Origin: Pseudomonadales bacterium | Lineage (GTDB): Bacteria > Pseudomonadota > Gammaproteobacteria > Pseudomonadales > Azotimanducaceae | DNA length: 64,000 nt | Reading direction: 5' to 3' | Assembly: GCA_041395945.1 (NCBI GenBank) | Contig: JAWKZN010000001.1 | Location: 1,364,001-1,428,000 of the forward strand | Shown: positions 16,654-25,309 of the stretch, piece after piece | Numbering within the stretch: position 1 is the first letter of the stretch | Layout: each line of letters opens with the position of its first letter | The notes under the pieces: generated by a model | Database searches by the model: none | Told to the model about the DNA's origin: nothing | What the model saw: only the letters and a program-made list of their open reading frames with translations | Program-made: the position numbers and the translations under genes

Positions 16654-17556
16654 ATGATCGAACAGATCGAATTCGGCCGTACGGGCCATCGCTCGAGCAG
16701 GATAATCTTCGGCGCCGCCGCGCTCGGGGGCATGCGCCAGGAGAAAGCGGACGGGGTGATCGACCTGGTGCGGCGCGCGGGCATCAATCATTTCGATACG
16801 GCAGCCAGCTATGGCGACTCGGAACTGCGTCTTGCGCCATTTCTTGAGGATCATCGATCAGACGTGTTTCTGGCGACGAAAACAGGCGAACGCACTGGCA
16901 GCGAAGCACGCCGTGAGCTGGAATTTTCACTGCAGCGTCTCGGCACGGAACAGGTCGACCTGATCCAGATGCACAATCTGACCGATGAGCAAGGCTGGCG
17001 CACCGCGATGGGTACCGGTGGCGCACTCGAAGCACTGATCAGAGCCCGGGATGAGGGACTGGTGCGCTTCATCGGCGTTACCGGTCATGGCACCTACGCC
17101 GCCGCCATGCATCTGCGCAGCCTCGATGCTTTCGAGTTCGATTCCGTGCTGGTCCCCTACAACTACAGCATGCGTCAGGATTCCCGGTTCCGCAGGGATC
17201 TGGATCAGCTCATCGAAGCCTGTGCGGCCAGGCGGGTCGCCTGTCAGACCATCAAGGCCATCGCGCGGCGCCGCTGGAACGAAGAGGACCCGGAAAAGCG
17301 CTTCTCCTGGTACATGCCCATCCGCGCAGAAGCGCCTCTGAAGCGGGCGATAGATTACGTGCTCTCGCGTCCGGGGACTTTCCTCAACACCACCAGCGAT
17401 GCCACCCTGCTGCCCGCGGTGCTCGCTGCGGCTGCCGCCCCGATCATTCAACCCTCGGCTGCGGAAATGGCCCGGGACCAGGACGCTCTGGGTGTTGAGC
17501 CTCTGTTCGTACGGGATGTGAGTGATGATGTGCGGCCGGTGGCAGGTCGGCGTTAG
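16654..17556 (+). CDS. aldo/keto reductase, cytoplasmic
   Basis: NADPH-dependent carbonyl reductase fold of 300 residues. Asp48, Tyr53, Lys76 and His107 form the catalytic tetrad. Unlike the aldo/keto reductase at 6550 it has no signal peptide and no cysteine clusters. A good AGGAG lies upstream of the ATG. It converges on the WYL regulator gene with a 19-base gap. The substrate is unknown. Confidence 0.9.
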   Translation: MIEQIEFGRTGHRSSRIIFGAAALGGMRQEKADGVIDLVRRAGINHFDTAASYGDSELRLAPFLEDHRSDVFLATKTGERTGSEARRELEFSLQRLGTEQVDLIQMHNLTDEQGWRTAMGTGGALEALIRARDEGLVRFIGVTGHGTYAAAMHLRSLDAFEFDSVLVPYNYSMRQDSRFRRDLDQLIEACAARRVACQTIKAIARRRWNEEDPEKRFSWYMPIRAEAPLKRAIDYVLSRPGTFLNTTSDATLLPAVLAAAAAPIIQPSAAEMARDQDALGVEPLFVRDVSDDVRPVAGRR

Positions 17557-17575
17557 CCGGATATTCCGTGGCGGA

Positions 17576-18274
17576 TCAGTCCCGGTCCGCTTCCCGCTCC
17601 CCCGCAACAGCAGCGAAGTAATCCGCCAGCCGCTTTCCGGGTTCATCCGGTATGCGCGACTGCAGAACGTTGAGATGGTGGATCCGATCGACCCGGAAGT
17701 TGCGGAAGTCCTGCCGCAACTCGCACCAGGCGCCGAGTGACCAGGTGGTACCCCAGTAAACGAGGGTAAGTGGCCAGACGATGCGCTCGGTGGACGCATC
17801 ACCGGCATCCCGGTAGTCGAGAAACAGCCGCATACCCCGGTTGATCGCTGCGCGCACCTCACCGAGTCGCTCGGTAAGACGCTCCGGGAGTTCCATGTCC
17901 GGCACCACCACCCGATGGCTGTTCAACGCCGGTCGCAGCCGCTGCGGCAGTACCGCATCAATTTTGGCGAGTATGCTTTCGGCGGAAGCGGCCATCTGTT
18001 CGTCACCCCAGGTTCGTGCCACGTCCGCACCGAATACCAGCGCCTGCAGTTCTTCCTCGGTGAACATCAGCGGCGGCAGCTGAAAACCGCGCCGCAGGAT
18101 ATAGCCCACGCCCGGCTCACCGGAAACCGGCACACCGGAGGCTGCAAGATCCTGGATGTCCCGATAGACGGTGCGCTCAGAGACTTCGAGGCGCTCGGCC
18201 AGACTGCGGGCGGTCACCACCCGGCCCCGGCCGAGCATCAGCACGATTTGAAAGAGTCGGTCTGCGGGTCGCAT
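17576..18274 (-). CDS. YafY-type transcriptional regulator (HTH + WYL domain)
   Basis: 232 residues. The N-terminal winged helix is clear (ARSLAERLEVSERTVYRDIQDL at about residues 22-43), followed by a linker and a WYL ligand-binding domain (LDYRDAGDASTERIVWPLTLVYWGTTW). WYL regulators respond to small molecules or nucleic acids and often control their own gene. Directly upstream is a dense array of TGACA/TGTCA sites, a candidate operator. The ligand is unknown. Confidence 0.9.
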   Translation of the reverse strand: MRPADRLFQIVLMLGRGRVVTARSLAERLEVSERTVYRDIQDLAASGVPVSGEPGVGYILRRGFQLPPLMFTEEELQALVFGADVARTWGDEQMAASAESILAKIDAVLPQRLRPALNSHRVVVPDMELPERLTERLGEVRAAINRGMRLFLDYRDAGDASTERIVWPLTLVYWGTTWSLGAWCELRQDFRNFRVDRIHHLNVLQSRIPDEPGKRLADYFAAVAGEREADRD

Positions 18275-18305
18275 GGCCGCATCCTACCAGCGCTCCTGAC
18301 CAGTT

Positions 18306-18420
18306 GCTGACATCTCCTGACATGCCTTGTCAGGAGAGATCGCTCAATCAGCCGCTGTCAGAGAGGTAGCTGACACCACGCTGTCAGTATCAGGGGCGTA
18401 ATCTGGCCACCTTGCTGACA
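18306..18420. promoter_or_regulatory. array of seven TGACA/TGTCA sites upstream of the WYL regulator
   Basis: TGACA occurs at 18308, 18318, 18371 and 18416 and TGTCA at 18328, 18356 and 18382, five of them within GCTGACA or GCTGTCA. Two face each other as a perfect 10-base inverted repeat, TCTCCTGACA / TGTCAGGAGA, with a 5-base loop (18313-18337). Chance expectation in 115 bases is well below one. The array begins about 30 bases upstream of the regulator start, so autoregulation is a natural reading. The rest of this 510-base spacer (to 18784) holds no convincing gene. Confidence 0.6.
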
Positions 18421-18747
18421 GACGAGCGGAATGGTTCGATGACTCATGCGCTTTGTACAGGCCTCGACAACCGCAATCACCCGCCATTGCCCGCCAGCGA
18501 CAGCGGCGGTGATGGGTTCGCAGCGGTCGCTCATCCTGACCCTGAGCTGCGCGCAGGGCGTCAGCCCGCCGGGATCCCGGCCAGACTCCAGACGGCAACT
18601 CTGCCCTGGCGGCGGTTCGTGAACCTGCGCGCCCTCGGACACGCCGGATTCGCTCGAAGGCTGGCAATGCTCTCGAAACAAATATAAGTAATATCAGATA
18701 GTTGCAGAGAACTTAGAAAGCGGATTGCCGCAATTGGAGGAAGGGGC

Positions 18748-18777
18748 GGCAGGGCGTACCACCCGGTACGCCCTGCC
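18748..18777 (-). terminator. strong hairpin after the CYP153/ALDH operon
   Basis: A perfect 13-base inverted repeat, GGCAGGGCGTACC and GGTACGCCCTGCC, with a 4-base loop, 8 bases past the aldehyde dehydrogenase stop. On the minus strand it is followed by a C/T-rich but not pure T stretch. Most likely the transcription terminator of the ferredoxin-CYP153-ALDH operon. Confidence 0.7.
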
Positions 18778-18784
18778 CTGCGGA

Positions 18785-20218
18785 TCAGCCTGCGGCGTTA
18801 AAGCCAAGGAAGGCCTTGGTTTCGAGGAACTCCTCAAGACCCCACTTACTGAATTCCCGGCCGTTGCCGGATTGCTTGTAGCCACCGAAAGGTGCACCCG
18901 GGTCCACGCCGGCACCGTTGAGGTGTACGTTACCGGCGCGGATCTGGCTGCCGACCTTCTTGGCCCGCTCCAGGTCTGAAGAGCTCACGTAAGCCGACAG
19001 GCCATAGACTGTCGCGTTTGCGATGCGGATCGCATCGCTCTCATCCTTATAGGGGATGATGGAGAGAACGGGTCCGAAGATCTCTTCCCGGGCGATACTC
19101 ATTTCATTGGACACATCCGAGAAGATGGTCGGTTTGATGAAGTAACCCCGATTCAGACCATCGGGTCGTCCGACACCGCCCGTCTCGAGCTTCGCTCCCT
19201 CGTCGATACCCTTCTGAATCAGCGCCTGAACCTTATCGAACTGCACTTTCGAGACCACCGGCCCGATCTGGGTCGCCTTGTCTGCAGGGTCACCCACCTT
19301 GATCGTCTCGGCAGTCGCTTTGGCAATGGCCGCAGCCTCCTCCATGCGGTTGGCCGGGACCAGCATGCGGGTCGGTGCGTTACAGGATTGTCCGGTGTTC
19401 ATGCAGACACCGAAAGTATCCCGCGCTACGACCTTGGCAAAGTCCGCATCGTCGAGGATCACGTTGGGCGACTTACCGCCCAGCTCCTGAGCTACCCGCT
19501 TCACGGTAACCGCTGCCTCCTGGGCAACCGAGATACCAGCCCGGGTCGAACCGGTGAAAGACATCATGTCGATGTCCGGATGGGCGGACATGGCGACACC
19601 CACAGTCGGACCATCGCCATTGATCAGATTGAAGACACCGGGCGGGGTGCCTGCGGCATCCATCACTTCGGCAAACAGAATGGCATTCAGCGGTGCCACT
19701 TCGGAAGGCTTGAGAACCATGGTGCAGCCCGCCGCAATCGCCGGACCCACTTTCGCTGCGATCTGGTTCAACGGCCAGTTCCAGGGCGTGATCAGTCCAC
19801 AGACACCGATAGGCTCACGCACGATTCGTGCCGTACCCACATCTTCCGACCACTGGAAGGACTTCAGTGCCTTCAGCGAATTCATCAGATGTCCGAGTCC
19901 CGCGGGGGCCTGTGCAGCGGACGCGAGTCCGATGGGTGCGCCCATCTCCTGGGACACCGTCTGTGCGATGTCGCTCATCCGAGCCTGGTAAGCGGCGATG
20001 ATCCGCTCCAGCAGCGCGATGCGTTCTTCGACCGTAGTCCGGGAGAAGGTCTCGAATGCGGCTTTCGCCGCGGCGACCGCATTGTCGACGTCAGCCTTAC
20101 CACCCATCGCAATTTTGGCGATGGACTCTTCCGTTGCCGGATTGATCACATCGAGGGTGGTCTTTGTGGATGGTGTTACCCATTTGCCGTTTATGTAGAA
20201 CTTCAGTGCGTTTTCCAT
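18785..20218 (-). CDS. aldehyde dehydrogenase (NAD(P)+)
   Basis: Oxidises an aldehyde to its acid. 477 residues, family length, with PWNWPLNQ, LKPSEVAP, FTGSTRAG, ELGGKSPN, the catalytic cysteine in TGQSCNAPTR and EEIFGPVLS. Position downstream of a CYP153 hydroxylase and ferredoxin suggests oxidation of fatty aldehydes made from alkanes or related compounds. The gap to the P450 gene is 53 bases and a strong hairpin follows. A GGAAAGGA site precedes the ATG. Confidence 0.93.
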   Translation of the reverse strand: MENALKFYINGKWVTPSTKTTLDVINPATEESIAKIAMGGKADVDNAVAAAKAAFETFSRTTVEERIALLERIIAAYQARMSDIAQTVSQEMGAPIGLASAAQAPAGLGHLMNSLKALKSFQWSEDVGTARIVREPIGVCGLITPWNWPLNQIAAKVGPAIAAGCTMVLKPSEVAPLNAILFAEVMDAAGTPPGVFNLINGDGPTVGVAMSAHPDIDMMSFTGSTRAGISVAQEAAVTVKRVAQELGGKSPNVILDDADFAKVVARDTFGVCMNTGQSCNAPTRMLVPANRMEEAAAIAKATAETIKVGDPADKATQIGPVVSKVQFDKVQALIQKGIDEGAKLETGGVGRPDGLNRGYFIKPTIFSDVSNEMSIAREEIFGPVLSIIPYKDESDAIRIANATVYGLSAYVSSSDLERAKKVGSQIRAGNVHLNGAGVDPGAPFGGYKQSGNGREFSKWGLEEFLETKAFLGFNAAG

Positions 20219-20271
20219 ATTTATCCTTTCCTTACTTTCCAGATTGAATGGCGTTTAAGTTGTGGCTGTGT

Positions 20272-21543
20272 TCATGCCGTCAGGCGGACAGGCAGATCCA
20301 GATAGCCCTTCACGAAACTCGATCGAACCCGGGTCGGCTCGCCCATCACTTCGATGCTGCTGAAGCGTTTGAGGATTTCCTCCCAGGCGATGCGCAGCTG
20401 CATCTCGGCAACCCGATTACCCATGCAGCGATGAATGCCGAATCCAAAAGCGATGTGCTTGCGCGCGTTTTCCCGGTCGATCTGAAACTCGTCTGCCCGA
20501 TCGAATACGCTTGCATCGCGATTGCCGGAAACGTACCACATTACGACTTTCTCACCGGCCTTGAGGGTTTCCCCCCCAAGCCGGGTGTCTTTCCGAACCG
20601 TGCGCCGCATATGTGCAAGCGGCGTCTGCCAGCGGATGATCTCCGATACCATGTTCGGAATCAGTGCCGGGTTGGCGCGCAGCTTCTCAAACTGCTCCGG
20701 AAACTGGTTCAGGGCCAGCACTCCGCCTGACAGTGAATTCCGGGTGGTGTCGTTGCCACCGACGATGAGCAACACCAGGTTGCCCAGATATTCCATCGGG
20801 CGGGTTGGCAGATCCCGGGTTGAGTCGCTGTGCGCGAGCAGCGATATCAGGTCGTGGCCTGGCTCCTCCGCAACCGCGCGTTCTGCCCAGAGCCGGTTGA
20901 AGTATTCCAGGCACTCAAACAGCTCTGCACGACGCTGATCCTCAGACTCCACCAGGCCGGACTCTTCGTTGGCGGTGGCGACATCGGACCAGCGGGTGAG
21001 TTTGCGGCGATCCTCCCAGGGAAAATCGAACAGGGTCGCCAGCATCTGGGTCGTCAGTTCGATCGAAACCCGGTCCACCCAGCTGAAGGTCTCGCCAATC
21101 GGCAGTGCATCGAGAATGTCACAGACACGTTCGCGGATGATGGGCTCCAGCGCTGCGAGATTGCGCGGTCCGACAACGGGAGACACAACCTTGCGCTGAA
21201 TGTCGTGCTTCGGGGGGTCCATCGCAATGAACATGGGCAGTTGAAAATCCTCGTCCGGATCATCAATCACGATTACCGGCTCCGAAGAAAAGACTTCATG
21301 GTTGGTGTCGACTTCCTTGATCAGATCGTAGGAACTCACCGACCAGTAGGGTCCGAAGGTGCTCTGTGCACAGTAGTGCACGGGCGCCTCCGCGCGCAGC
21401 CGTTCGAAGTATGGCCAGTGGGTATCCGATTCGAACAGAGCGGGCTGAGCCACATCGAGCTGTTCGAGTGGAATCGCGTAGGCCTGCTTACGGGCCTCAT
21501 CGAGTCTGGTCTTCGCTGCTTTCAGATCCAGTGCCTGGCTCAT
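20272..21543 (-). CDS. cytochrome P450, CYP153-type terminal hydroxylase
   Basis: 423 residues. Cys373 in FGFGIHRCMGNR is the heme thiolate, GGNDTTRN is the I-helix oxygen-activation motif and MDPPKHD is the helix-C region. FGFGIHRC-MGNR-AEMQLR and the THWPYFERLR opening are characteristic of CYP153 enzymes, which put a hydroxyl on the terminal carbon of medium-chain alkanes, fatty acids or terpenes. It is preceded by its ferredoxin (100-base gap) and followed by an aldehyde dehydrogenase. No ferredoxin reductase gene is in the window. A GGGGAAG site precedes the ATG. Confidence 0.92.
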   Translation of the reverse strand: MSQALDLKAAKTRLDEARKQAYAIPLEQLDVAQPALFESDTHWPYFERLRAEAPVHYCAQSTFGPYWSVSSYDLIKEVDTNHEVFSSEPVIVIDDPDEDFQLPMFIAMDPPKHDIQRKVVSPVVGPRNLAALEPIIRERVCDILDALPIGETFSWVDRVSIELTTQMLATLFDFPWEDRRKLTRWSDVATANEESGLVESEDQRRAELFECLEYFNRLWAERAVAEEPGHDLISLLAHSDSTRDLPTRPMEYLGNLVLLIVGGNDTTRNSLSGGVLALNQFPEQFEKLRANPALIPNMVSEIIRWQTPLAHMRRTVRKDTRLGGETLKAGEKVVMWYVSGNRDASVFDRADEFQIDRENARKHIAFGFGIHRCMGNRVAEMQLRIAWEEILKRFSSIEVMGEPTRVRSSFVKGYLDLPVRLTA

Positions 21544-21643
21544 AGTCTTCCCCTTGTGGCAGGTGTATCGGAGACACGGCCCCGACCATCCGGCTCCTTT
21601 TGTTCACTGCGCCCGGAATGTTCACAGTGCCCGGACTTCAACT

Positions 21644-21964
21644 CTACATCTGGAATTCGGGCACCTTCACCACCAGTCCGTCGAGTTCGTTTCGTACCGG
21701 TATCTGACAGGACAGTCGGGAATGGGGTTCCCGCTCCGGATTGAGGTCGAGCATCGACTCTTCGCGATCATTGGGCGCACCAACCTTGTCCCACCAGGCA
21801 TCATCGACCACCACGTGACAGGTTGCGCAGGAGCACTCGCCACCGCAGTCGGCATCGATCCCGGGCACCAGGTTGTCGATGGCGGCGTTCATGACAGAAA
21901 TACCGTTGTCTGCCTCGACCGGATGTTCTGTGCCATCGTGGGTAATAAACGTAATCTTAGCCAT
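21644..21964 (-). CDS. [2Fe-2S] ferredoxin, partner of the CYP153
   Basis: 106-residue putidaredoxin-type ferredoxin. Cysteines follow C-x5-C-x2-C in [12 protein letters not shown] (positions 40, 46, 49, plus an extra Cys44) and a distal one in SRLSCQI. It should carry electrons from a reductase, not encoded nearby, to the adjacent P450. It starts after an AGGAG site. It is similar in layout to the ferredoxin at 12796 but clearly different in sequence. Confidence 0.93.
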   Translation of the reverse strand: MAKITFITHDGTEHPVEADNGISVMNAAIDNLVPGIDADCGGECSCATCHVVVDDAWWDKVGAPNDREESMLDLNPEREPHSRLSCQIPVRNELDGLVVKVPEFQM

Positions 21965-22179
21965 TCAAGACTCCTGCTCCAGATTTCCTGCTGTTTTAGT
22001 TCCGCACACCACATCCGGACCCATACCGGGTTGCCGGGATTCGCTGGCAGACACGGGATCACGAAATGTGAAGCGCGGATTGTAGCGATCTGCGCCAAAA
22101 ATGACGATGCCAAGATTGTCAGGCCGGGTTTAAGACAGCCCCCGGTAAATACGCGGAATCCGGAGTGCGCTGACGGCCG

Positions 22180-23088
22180 TCAGCCCGCCGCTTCTGAAAT
22201 CTTCCCCGCCCTGGCAGTCAGAAACTGATGGAGCTGACGGTCATGGCGGGAGGTCGCCGACAGCCGGCCCGGGCGTACAAAAGGCTGCCATCGGGGTGGC
22301 TGCCCCTCCGGACGATCCCCCATCACCGTCACCCGCTGAATCACCCGCTCACCTTCGAAGTCGTTGAGCACGAAGTGCTGGGTGCAGCGGTTGTCCCACA
22401 TGGCGATGGTGTGCTCACGCCACCGGTAGCGCACCGTGAAGCGGGGATTGGAGACCCAGCGCGTCAGGTGCCGCAGCAGCGCATCACTCTCATAGGCGTT
22501 CATTTCGACGATTCTGCGCGTGAAATGTTCGTTAACATACAAGGCCTTACGGCCTGTTTCTGGATGCGTTCTCACTACCGGATGCACGGCCATCTGGTCC
22601 GGACGGTTGTGCGGTAAGGCGTCGTGCAGGGCAGTCAGGCCCTCGCACAGCGCCTGCATGGGTTCTGAGAGCTCGTCATAAGCGCGGTAGAGGCTGGCCC
22701 ACATGGTATCGCCCCCCGTCTGGGGGCAGCGCACCATATGCAGAATGGACATCAGCGCCGGCTGGTCGCGGAAGGTGATGTCAGTGTGCCACTCATCTGC
22801 CACTCCACCCTGGGTAGCGGCCAGTTCGAACAGCTCCGGATGCTGTGTGAAGGGATTCTTGAGATTGGGATGACCCTCGAGCGGGCCGAACCTGCGACCC
22901 AGTTCCACATGCTCATCGACAGTGATTTCCTGCCCCGGAAAGAACAGGACCTGGTGCTCGAGCAGCAGCTCCTTGATGGTCTTTATGTCTGTGTCACTGG
23001 CGTGGGCAAGCCGCACGCCCGGGATCTCCGCGCCGAGGGCCGGTGCCAGGCGGTTGATCTGCCATTGTGAACCGTCGGAATCTGTCAT
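22180..23088 (-). CDS. TauD/TfdA family 2-oxoglutarate-dependent dioxygenase
   Basis: Non-heme Fe(II) oxygenase coupling oxidation of a substrate to 2-oxoglutarate decarboxylation. The facial triad is His101-x-Asp103 (EWHTDITF) and His238 (TQHFVLND), with Arg252 as the 2-oxoglutarate anchor. 302 residues from the ATG with an AGGAACG site; a 20-residue longer start exists upstream. Family substrates include taurine, alkyl sulfates and aryloxyacetates. It is on the same strand as the CYP153 operon with a 215-base gap that contains nothing else recognisable, so probably its own unit. Confidence 0.9.
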   Translation of the reverse strand: MTDSDGSQWQINRLAPALGAEIPGVRLAHASDTDIKTIKELLLEHQVLFFPGQEITVDEHVELGRRFGPLEGHPNLKNPFTQHPELFELAATQGGVADEWHTDITFRDQPALMSILHMVRCPQTGGDTMWASLYRAYDELSEPMQALCEGLTALHDALPHNRPDQMAVHPVVRTHPETGRKALYVNEHFTRRIVEMNAYESDALLRHLTRWVSNPRFTVRYRWREHTIAMWDNRCTQHFVLNDFEGERVIQRVTVMGDRPEGQPPRWQPFVRPGRLSATSRHDRQLHQFLTARAGKISEAAG

Positions 23089-23206
23089 CGTTCCTGCCCC
23101 TGTTCTGGAAGTGCGCCTATCTTGCGGGATTGAGTCCGGCATGCTCAAGGCCCCGGTTCGTCGCCCGAGACTTGCCCGTGGCGCCTCCGAGCGCCAGCAT
23201 TAGCGG

Positions 23207-23674
23207 ATGAAATGTCCGCACCTCCGCCTCGGCTGCTACCGTCTTGCCCTCATTGTGTGTATTGCGGGCCTGCTGGATGCTGCAGGCCCGCAGGGCATCG
23301 CAGGGCTGATGAGTGTAGCTGCTGCCAATGCCGCGCCCGCCGGTGCTGCAGGAACAGAGGCGGCCGGCGACGGCGCATCCAGGGCACATACCATCGAATT
23401 CGGCATCACCGATCTGCGCTTGCGCCAGGAAACCGCGCTGCCCAGTATCGAAGATCCCTCGGTCGCGCTGCGCCAGGATCCCGGCTGCCTTCTGTTCGAG
23501 GCGACCGTCGATTGCCCCGCGCGAGCGGACCTGGATATCGCCCCGGTCACGGTGACCCACCCGGGCAGCCTCCACCGGCTGCGTCGCGATGTCAGCAAAG
23601 CTCGGGACAGCCCGGGCGCAGACCACCTGATCGAGGAAGCGCTGCAGCGTATGGCAGACCCGGATCCGGACTGA
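23207..23674 (+). CDS. hypothetical secreted protein
   Basis: 155 residues, not recognised. The N terminus has a signal-peptide-like hydrophobic run (LALIVCIAGLLDAAG) followed by an Ala/Gly-rich linker to about residue 58, then a short domain with two cysteines (DPGCLLFEATVDCPARADLD). It stands alone on the plus strand between minus-strand genes. An antisense frame covers most of it; this strand was preferred because of the secretion signal and coherent domain layout. Confidence 0.45.
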   Translation: MKCPHLRLGCYRLALIVCIAGLLDAAGPQGIAGLMSVAAANAAPAGAAGTEAAGDGASRAHTIEFGITDLRLRQETALPSIEDPSVALRQDPGCLLFEATVDCPARADLDIAPVTVTHPGSLHRLRRDVSKARDSPGADHLIEEALQRMADPDPD

Positions 23675-23700
23675 GCGGGCAGCCGTTCACCGATCGACAG

Positions 23701-24054
23701 TCAGAAGGATTCCCGGACATCCAGATCGGCGCGGATTCTGGCATGACCGGCCCGACTGGTGTTGAGTCGGCGAGCACACTGATAGGGCACTGCGAGAAAG
23801 ACAGCCAGAGGATGACGCCTTCCCCGGCGGGTACGCAGATTGTCCGAGATGGATCCCACAATCGGATCCGTTAGCGCATCCCACACCATCGCGATAAACA
23901 GTACGAGGCCGGCGCGGCTGCCTTTCAGACCGACCACACTGGTGTAGTAATAAAGTACAAAGGAGCCGAAGGCGACATCTTTGACTGAAAAGGACAGCGT
24001 TCCCGATGCGTAGCCGAGCTTCAGTGCGAGACCGTTCGGGGAACCTGGTGCCAC
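23701..24054 (-). pseudogene. truncated GPH (MelB-type) sugar:cation symporter, N-terminal fragment
   Basis: About the first 85 residues match the opening of glycoside-pentoside-hexuronide symporters: LKLGYASGTLSFS, a first membrane helix, FVLYYYTSVVGL, AMVWDALTDPIVG and the loop DNLRTRRGRRHP. After FLAVPYQ the sequence loses all similarity and stops about 30 residues later, so roughly 340 residues of transporter are missing. It is a remnant left by deletion or rearrangement. The start is GTG; it lies 34 bases after the heme-protein gene. Confidence 0.75.
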
Positions 24055-24088
24055 TGCCTGCCTCGGTACGCTGTTCAGGATACCGCGA

Positions 24089-24640
24089 TCAATAGTGTGC
24101 GCCTGTCTCGATCCAGCGCAGCAGCCTGGTGCAGTCTGCAGCCGGAATGCCCTCTGGCAGTGCGTGACCTATGTGAAAGCTCGAGCCGGGAACACACGCC
24201 TGCACGTAGGGATCACTGGCGGCTGCTTCTTCCGGTCGGACCCAGGCGGGAATATCCGGGCCCGGTGCATCTGTCAGCTGGTGATAGGTTGCGCAGCGCA
24301 GTGCCGCCGCCGCCGGTTGCAGACAGAAAGGAAATCGATCCGCATCCGGCGGGGTATCCAGACTCCAGGGACCGTCCGCACCACCGCGTACGTGGCAGGC
24401 ACCGCAATGGGTTTTCAGCAGGTCATAGATTTCTTCGAAACCGGGTGAGTGTTGCTCCGGCAACGTGCCGGTACTGGGGGCGCCATTCAGGTCCGCGAGC
24501 GCAACAAGAGGGGCTGATAACACAGACAGGAGGACCCATTTCCAGAGGCCCGCCGAAGCCCTGACACAGAGTCCGCAGATCAGACGGGTCGACGGGAACA
24601 GGCGTTGACGCAGGCCAAACAGGAACCCTTCCAGCCTCAT
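24089..24640 (-). CDS. secreted protein with one c-type heme motif
   Basis: 183 residues with a hydrophobic export segment (KWVLLSVLSAPLVALA) and one C-G-A-C-H heme-attachment motif in DLLKTHCGACHVRG. GPWSLDTPPDADRFPFCLQ follows, resembling periplasmic cytochrome-like proteins that have lost most of the cytochrome fold. The start is uncertain: this ATG leaves an N-terminal stretch of about 30 residues before the membrane segment. A weak hairpin and the DUF6152 gene lie upstream on the same strand. Confidence 0.65.
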   Translation of the reverse strand: MRLEGFLFGLRQRLFPSTRLICGLCVRASAGLWKWVLLSVLSAPLVALADLNGAPSTGTLPEQHSPGFEEIYDLLKTHCGACHVRGGADGPWSLDTPPDADRFPFCLQPAAAALRCATYHQLTDAPGPDIPAWVRPEEAAASDPYVQACVPGSSFHIGHALPEGIPAADCTRLLRWIETGAHY

Positions 24641-24781
24641 GTCAGCGTCTTTCCATTCTCGTGTCAGACTAGCGCCATCTTCGCGTATCCTCGCGCCATC
24701 CCCGTGGCGGGTTTTGTGGAGACACGCCGACCGGCACCGCCTCTTGACGGCGTGCAAACGCGTTGCGATCTGATCCCGCTA

Positions 24782-24804
24782 CCGGGCTGCATCGTACAGC
24801 CCGG
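24782..24804 (-). terminator. hairpin downstream of the DUF6152 gene
   Basis: A perfect 8-base inverted repeat CCGGGCTG / CAGCCCGG with a 7-base loop, 22 bases after the DUF6152 stop on the minus strand. It lacks a T-tract, so it may be a terminator or a processing/stability hairpin. The remaining 24641-24826 spacer shows nothing else. Confidence 0.4.
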
Positions 24805-24826
24805 CGCTGGATCCATCCCGTACCGA

Positions 24827-25276
24827 TTACCTGTCGGTCGGGTCGCGGCCGTCTGTCGGTGCACCCGTGCCGGAGGATCCCATGAAGATCTTGCGACCGT
24901 CGGTGAAGGTCACATCCCGACCATTGGCCCGATTCGAGCGATCCTTGGCCTGATAACCGTCCACGACGATCTCAGTACCCGGTACCAGAGACTGGCGGGT
25001 CAACCCGCGCCGCAGCAATGTGTTGGGCGTGCCGCCTTCCACCATCCAGACTTCCTTGCTGCCGTCTTCCGTGGTGATCTCCATATGAATCCACGCATGC
25101 GGGTTCACCCATTCGACTTTCACAACCGGCCCACGCAGCACCAGCGGACGGTTAGGATCGAACTCAGCACCGAAGGCGTGGTGCGCATTCACCGGTACCG
25201 AGCTGACCGTGAGCGCGAGGGCTACGCCGAATCCTGAAAATTTCAGTATCTTTAACGTCTTGAACATCTTGAACAT
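24827..25276 (-). CDS. DUF6152 family secreted protein
   Basis: 149 residues with a signal peptide ending near VPVNA, then HHAFGAEFDPNRP and VVKVEWVNPHAWIHME, the hallmarks of DUF6152, a small beta-rich periplasmic family of unknown function. It lies 33 bases after a secreted protein with the W-E-G-D-T-L-V-V motif, with which DUF6152 genes are often found (my recollection of such neighbourhoods). A second in-frame ATG lies three codons downstream. Confidence 0.85.
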   Translation of the reverse strand: MFKMFKTLKILKFSGFGVALALTVSSVPVNAHHAFGAEFDPNRPLVLRGPVVKVEWVNPHAWIHMEITTEDGSKEVWMVEGGTPNTLLRRGLTRQSLVPGTEIVVDGYQAKDRSNRANGRDVTFTDGRKIFMGSSGTGAPTDGRDPTDR

Positions 25277-25309
25277 CTCTCAGTTACTCTCCAACGATAA
25301 GTGTAAGGC

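Noticed and set aside
18412..18687. 91-residue plus-strand frame after the TGACA array
   Set aside because: No ribosome site, no recognisable domain, a composition like random GC-rich DNA, and an antisense frame of similar length.
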